Origin: Entomortierella parvispora
Lineage: Eukaryota > Mortierellomycota > Mortierellomycetes > Mortierellales > Mortierellaceae
Direction: 5' to 3'
Assembly (NCBI GenBank): GCA_963573315.1
Contig: OY752148.1
Location: forward strand, 1,417,263-1,481,262
DNA: 64,000 nt
The notes beneath the pieces are model-generated. The model saw only the letters and a list, made by a program, of their open reading frames with translations. It was not told the origin of the DNA and did no database searches. Shown piece after piece: positions 56,001 to 64,000 of the stretch; the stretch's first letter is position 1; each line of letters begins with the position of its first letter. A program made the position numbers and the translations under genes.

Positions 56001-57022
56001 GAATGCGCCTCCGAAATTGAGAGCCCCTGGAGCAGTCGGGTCAGATATTCAGGGAACGCAACTTTTCGACCATCGGAGGCGCTGTTCACATCATTGAGAT
56101 CGCCCGAGGAGATTCCCTCTCCTCCTCCATGTCGAAGAAGTTCCTTTTCTCGCTTTTTTCGCTGTGACTCGTTCTTCAGATGGAAACAGCGAGACCCATA
56201 TTTGAAGATCATGTCGTGGTGGACCTTGTCCGTTTCATTAGGTTGCACCACATGCATCCAAAGATCCTTTCGCCAGCATCCGACGACGCGAGCAATTTGA
56301 TCCTGATAGCCAGCTGGTGTAATTCCGTAGAGAACCTCAAATTGTTTGATTCCCTCTGAATCCAACACGGGTATCTGATACCCCTCCGAGATCAGGACAC
56401 TGTCTTCCAATGGAAGTCGAATCCTCGCGACGAGGTTCTCATTCTCAAGGGATGGCGCTGGCGGGTCTTCTATTATTTCCTCGGTGTCTGCGGTCTGTTC
56501 CTTGTCCTCAGACTCTGCGGATTGCTGCGGATTCTTTTCTTGATGCTCCTGTTGCATCGGCGGATGATGATCTCCCTTTTTCACAGTAGTGTCCAGAGCC
56601 GCCTGAAAGGCCTTGTGACAACCGCCATGTTCTCGGACAAGTTCGAGAACATTGCTCTCGTCGTCCAGTTTGGCGTGGGCGAGGGACTCTAGCAGCAATG
56701 TGGTCAGATTGTGTCCGGAATGTTTCTTCAGATAAGATTGACAAGTCTGTTGAGCAATCTCAAAGGCCTGTGCCAATTCCTGAATTCGAATAACAACATG
56801 ACCAGTCCCATCGGGGGCTGTTCCGTCAACACGAGATCGCATACGGGTCGCCTTTTCCACCAGGAAGACATCCAGCAACAGATCAGTGAACGATATCAGC
56901 TGGTCGGATTTCTGCGTGTCCGTATCGGCCTTTACGCCGTTCTCCAGAACAGTAGTATCGGCCGGTGCGAGGAGGAGGGTGCTGTCGAGCGGAGTAGGTG
57001 TATTGTCGTTCGTGGTTGAGAC
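53022..57022 (-). CDS. Cid1-type nucleotidyltransferase (poly(A)/terminal uridylyl transferase), 5' end unresolved
   Basis: Minus-strand exons are 57022-55898, 55790-55678, 55590-55188 and 55103-53022, about 1240 residues. A short first exon with the start codon must lie further upstream and is not resolved; ATG-GAG near 57140 is one weak option. Residues after the long N-terminal part hold the polymerase beta-type core: GSYASGLGSESSDADLC with two metal-binding Asp, and a third in RISCDINSG. The PAP-associated domain follows (LLTEFFQFYSRQFDYQT). The family adds A or U to RNA 3' ends in RNA decay and silencing. The C-terminal 500 residues are disordered, with a long Lys/Glu/Arg coiled coil (KELEKELEKEREQEKE) and Ala/Thr-rich stretches. 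Placing it among TUTases or Trf4-like enzymes is not possible by eye, but the layout fits Cid1/Cid13-type proteins. Confidence 0.82.
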
Positions 57023-57483
57023 CTAGAGGGTAGGGGTGATGCATGGGGGGATGGCAAGGATGGCATGAAGGACATTCTGATCAGAATCCATTTACTTTTT
57101 TTTTTGGTAAACCAGGGTCAAGTCGAGTCATTGCCGAGGATGCGAACCTCCATGGCTGTCAACTTGGCAGCGTTTGCGGGAAATGTGGGAGACTGGTTTG
57201 TTACAGAAAAGAAGGGCGATCGGGAAATAAGGTGTGCAAGGTGGTGGTGCGGTCAAAATAGGAGCAGGAGGGACAGACAGAGGAGAAGAAGGGAAAAAAA
57301 GTCCACATGCATCCCATCGCGTCAGCCAAGGACCATTGTGCATGCACACTTCCACTTCGCTGCGGTGTGGGCAGTCACGCTTGCCGGGGGCGAAGCAATG
57401 TAAAGATCCGACATTTGGCTTGATTTTTGAACCACAGCTCTTTTTTTTTTTTTTTATTCTCTCTCATGCTTCTTTTTTTTTTT
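57023..57483. other. Region between VPS23 and the nucleotidyltransferase
   Basis: This should contain the missing first exon and promoter of the minus-strand nucleotidyltransferase and the 3' flank of VPS23. It has two poly-T runs (57430-57453, 57471-57485). Confidence 0.4.
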
Positions 57484-58536
57484 TTACTCAACGTGGCCGA
57501 GCTGAACCTTGACCTTCTTGATCAGTGCCTTCTTCATGAACTGCTCGCGCGACAAGTTCCGAAGGTGCTATTGTGATGAGGTTGTGCAATGATGTTAATA
57601 TGATAGATTGACCATTAATCTTCCTCCGCGCAGCACACCAGAGAAATACACTTCATACCTTCATGTACGCATTCAATTCGACTTTGTCCTGGCTGAGGGC
57701 CTTGCCCAATAAATAGATCGTGTCCTCAATTGCTATCTCCTCCGCCACAAGCTCAAAAAGCCTAGAAGCGACACAACACACCCAAGATTAATAACGCTGA
57801 CCAACAGAGCAGATACACAGAGTTTGTGCGTAAACGCCTCGAAAATAAAAAAAGGCAGGAACTTACTGATTATGAACCACGCTGCTCCCACAAATAATTT
57901 CATCCACTGGTTCTTCTGGCCATGTCTGAATTTGCTCAATCTTGGCAGTCAATTGCTCAATGCATCTGGTCAAGGTCGTAATGTTGTATTGGATTTTGGT
58001 CTAAGAAATACAACAGAACAGATATTAATCGATATTCATGTTAGACTCTAGGCATCTAGGTAAGCAGATTCGATAAGCCTCCAGCACACACGGTGTAGAA
58101 CATACATGCAAATCCCGAAGACTTTCAATCTCTGCCTTTGTACTGTTCTCGGCATCGTTCAGCTGCTTGTTCACTGTCACAAGATTATCCATCTCACGAG
58201 AAGAGGCTCGTTTGTATTCCAAGAGTGTCGTCTGCAACTTCGTGTAGAGTTGTGCCTGTTGAGTGGTAAGTGGATGAGCAGACGTTCCAAAGCTAGCAGC
58301 GGACGAGGTCGACGGTCTGTTCAGCTGAGTGCTAGTTCCTGACGGTTGTGCTGCTGAAATACTGGCTGCACTCCGAGGTGAGTAGTTCAGGATGGGGGGA
58401 GCCGGTCTCAACTGTATAAAGAAAAAAGGCGTAAATGAAGTGAGTTCGACTCATTTCCCCCAAGAAAATGATTCATTAGTACAAACATACCGAGGTTGTT
58501 GGCGACGGGTAACTTCCGATGGTAGGGCTCGATTGT

Positions 58537-58569
<33 letters not shown>

Positions 58570-59312
58570 GAAGATACGTTGGACTTGGCATAGACAGGCG
58601 GTTCCAGGGAAAAGACCCCTTGCATGACGCTAATTAAACCAACGAGATTGGACTGGAGAGTCGTCGTTTGCCTCCAGAGTCAGTGAACGGTTCATGTAAA
58701 CGACACCAGAGATACTATTTCCACAAGACTCACATCACTCCTGTTGTTCCAATAGGCAAGGTAAGGGTGGTAGCATCGGCCGCTTACGTCCACATATTTT
58801 CCTGGTTTAACAAGCATTAAAGCCGTTGGCGTCACAAATACAATCGGTGCTACAGAAGGATACGACGTAGGGAGCCAAAACGCCACGGGGATATTGTAAG
58901 TTGCAGACTGGTACACGATCGGCACCGTTCCAATGAGCGAAAGCAGGAGTTGTGAACGACCATTATCGTGGGCTAAAGGCAAAGTATGAAAACATGAACA
59001 AAGGTCAGTCTTTTTTTTAGAGACCAGTGGGGCCCTATGCAAGCTGCATCCATACTATATGTTTCTGCCTTAGGAACTAAAAAGTTTTGATAGAGCTGCA
59101 GGACGGCCTCTACGTCGGCATACATGCGCTCTCGATGCTGATACTAGTCAGGTTTAGCAGGTCAGGGAAGGTGAGTCTTTGGCGCGACTGGGTCATTGGA
59201 CAACTGAGAAGCATGCTGCATTCTTTTCAATGCCAGACAGCAAACGATATCAGGTTCTTACACCAATGGTTAACAGGGCTCGCTGCAACCATTCAGCAAT
59301 CTCTGGATCCAT
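57484..59312 (-). CDS. VPS23: ESCRT-I subunit VPS23/TSG101
   Basis: Minus-strand exons are 59312-59262, 59143-59056, 58972-58734, about 58671-58491, 58411-58106, 58000-57867, 57761-57659 and 57567-57484, about 394 residues. The protein recognises ubiquitinated cargo and builds ESCRT-I for endosomal sorting. The N-terminal UEV domain is shown by YADVEAVLQLY, IPVAFWLPTSYPSVAP and DVSGRCYHPYLAYW. A Pro/Ser linker with a Gln run (near 58540-58570) and a coiled coil (SREMDNLVTVNKQLND) follow. The steadiness box is at the end (DTIYLLGKALSQDKVELNAYMK, spread over the last two exons, then HLRNLSREQFMKKA). The exon 3/exon 4 junction leaves one extra base: exon 4 by the GT-AG rule has 181 nt where 180 are needed, so this boundary is doubtful or carries an indel. 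Confidence 0.88.
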
Positions 59313-59797
59313 TAGTAGGGGGTCAGGGTTGGACAATTATGATTACGGTGGTCGATAGACTAATAGGGTGTGTCGTGGTAATGAGCAGGTGTGAGCGAAA
59401 GTCACGAATATTTCCTTGGCGCGATGTGGGAGGGCGATGAGTAGCGAAGGTGCGAGTTCGCGCGGAGCACGCGGAGTAAAGTCAAGAGTGGAAGCAAGAA
59501 GGAAGAATGAGCTGAGAAAAGATGGTGAGATGGATGGATAGATGAATGAATGAATGGATGAGGGATAAGAGGTACATGCGGTTTTCCCTGTCTGACATGC
59601 GTCTGCCAGCCAGTCTGCTGCACGAGGGCGGAACTGCGGTCACATCTTGACAGTCGCACACATTTCGCGCTCTGGTAAGAAAGACCCTTGTTTGGTTGGC
59701 AAGTTTTACGTGAGACAGGCTGTCTATCCAAAGGTGGCATTTGTCTAGTTGATTTTCAATATCGCATGACTCTTTATTGCTTTTCCACAGGCGGTGT
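59313..59797. other. Intergenic region, SNF1 3' flank and VPS23 promoter
   Basis: No gene is seen. It contains a GGATGGATAGATGAATGAATG-like degenerate ATGA run near 59531-59560. Confidence 0.45.
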
Positions 59798-63344
<3,547 letters not shown>

Positions 63345-64000
63345 GTTGATGGGCAAGAGTGATGGAACCACGCGCGTTTGAGCCAAGGAGAATGACAAGA
63401 GTCGAGGAGGCGGGCGAAGACCGTGCAGGAAGTGAAGGAGGAGGGGAGGAACAGAGGAAAGGCCAAAGGAAGGAGCAAAGGAAAGAAGGAAGGAAGGAGG
63501 GAGGGGCGGTGAATGGGAAGAGGGAAAGGGGTGCGCGATGGGTGTGGTCTTGTCAGCCTGTGTGTCTGTCTTTGAAGGAAGAGAAGGAGCCTTTTTCTTT
63601 GTGGAAGGGCAAAGAGGGAAGGAAGATGCGAGTGTGTGACGGTGATTTGCATGTGGGGCGGGAACACAGACGGACGGACTCTGGGACGACGGACGATGAT
63701 CTCCACACAGCGCGTCACCTGGCTGCTGTCGAAGCGACCCTTGTATTCGACGCTCCTTTCCCACTCCTTTTCTCTCTTTCTCTCCCTCTCTCTCTCTCTC
63801 TCTCTCTTGTCCGTCTCTCTCTCTCCACTCTGTCTTCACTTCAGCCTTGGTAAACTCCTCAGGTGTGAGTCAACCCCGGCGCTTGGCTCTCGCGAATGAG
63901 CAGGGGCTTGAGTAGCAGACTGTCAAAGTGACCATAATCCATTGGGCTGATACAGGGGTGCCACAGTGACTAGTGAAAAAAAAACCCCCCCGCACCCGAC
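63345..64000. other. SNF1 promoter region to window edge
   Basis: No gene is seen. The sequence is G/A-rich on this strand close to the SNF1 start (C/T-rich on the SNF1 strand) and has a CT run further out. Confidence 0.45.
63763..63827. repeat. CT microsatellite
   Basis: This is an imperfect (CT)n run about 420 bases upstream of the SNF1 start. Confidence 0.8.

Noticed and set aside
63359-63853. 164-codon plus-strand frame at the right edge
   Set aside because: It is a purine-rich low-complexity frame antisense to the SNF1 leader with no domain.

Overview
The window is nuclear DNA of a filamentous fungus. Its genes are split by many short GT-AG introns, and it encodes fungal septin, SNF1 kinase, TFIIH, ESCRT-I, TspO and ketopantoate reductase homologues. 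The mix of intron-rich housekeeping genes, degenerate LRR-type genes and Crinkler-like NTPase remnants suggests an early-diverging fungus of the Mucoromycota, perhaps Mortierellomycotina. The fungal call is firm and the lineage is inference. All exon models were read by eye from splice consensus, reading frame and family alignment from memory; no search was run.

Left third (1-21 kb), almost all on the plus strand: a 5'-truncated CAMK-type kinase; two tandem CDC3-type septin genes predicted to encode the same 425-residue protein; a DOMON-cytochrome b561 membrane protein; pyruvate dehydrogenase E1 alpha; S-adenosylmethionine synthetase; TFIIH subunit Tfb2/p52; and an equilibrative nucleoside transporter. 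A broken MFS transporter follows at 21.4-22.6 kb.

Middle (23-42 kb): a 1021-residue PB1-UBA protein that resembles p62/NBR1-type adaptors; a broken LRR-type gene; a membrane-anchored protein disulfide isomerase and a kappa-class GST-like protein sharing a 481-bp divergent promoter (the GST gene appears to use a 6-nt microexon); a degenerate island (34.3-38.1 kb) with a Crinkler-like NTPase pseudogene, a tandem repeat and a second decayed gene; then a ketopantoate reductase whose 3' end overlaps a convergent small Cys-rich membrane protein.

Right third (42.8-64 kb): a TspO-type protein with an added Ala/Lys/Asp-rich tail; three tandem single-pass membrane proteins with a 12-cysteine C-terminal domain built from CX3C pairs; a membrane-anchored beta-repeat protein; a small secreted double-psi beta-barrel protein; a possible broken secreted protein; then three large minus-strand genes: a Cid1-type nucleotidyltransferase, ESCRT-I subunit VPS23/TSG101, and SNF1/AMPK alpha.

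The most novel-looking items are the three-gene CX3C membrane family, the PB1-UBA protein with paired W-x-x-L/I motifs, the microexon, and the homogenised septin pair. No complete mobile element, CRISPR array, rRNA or tRNA was recognised.
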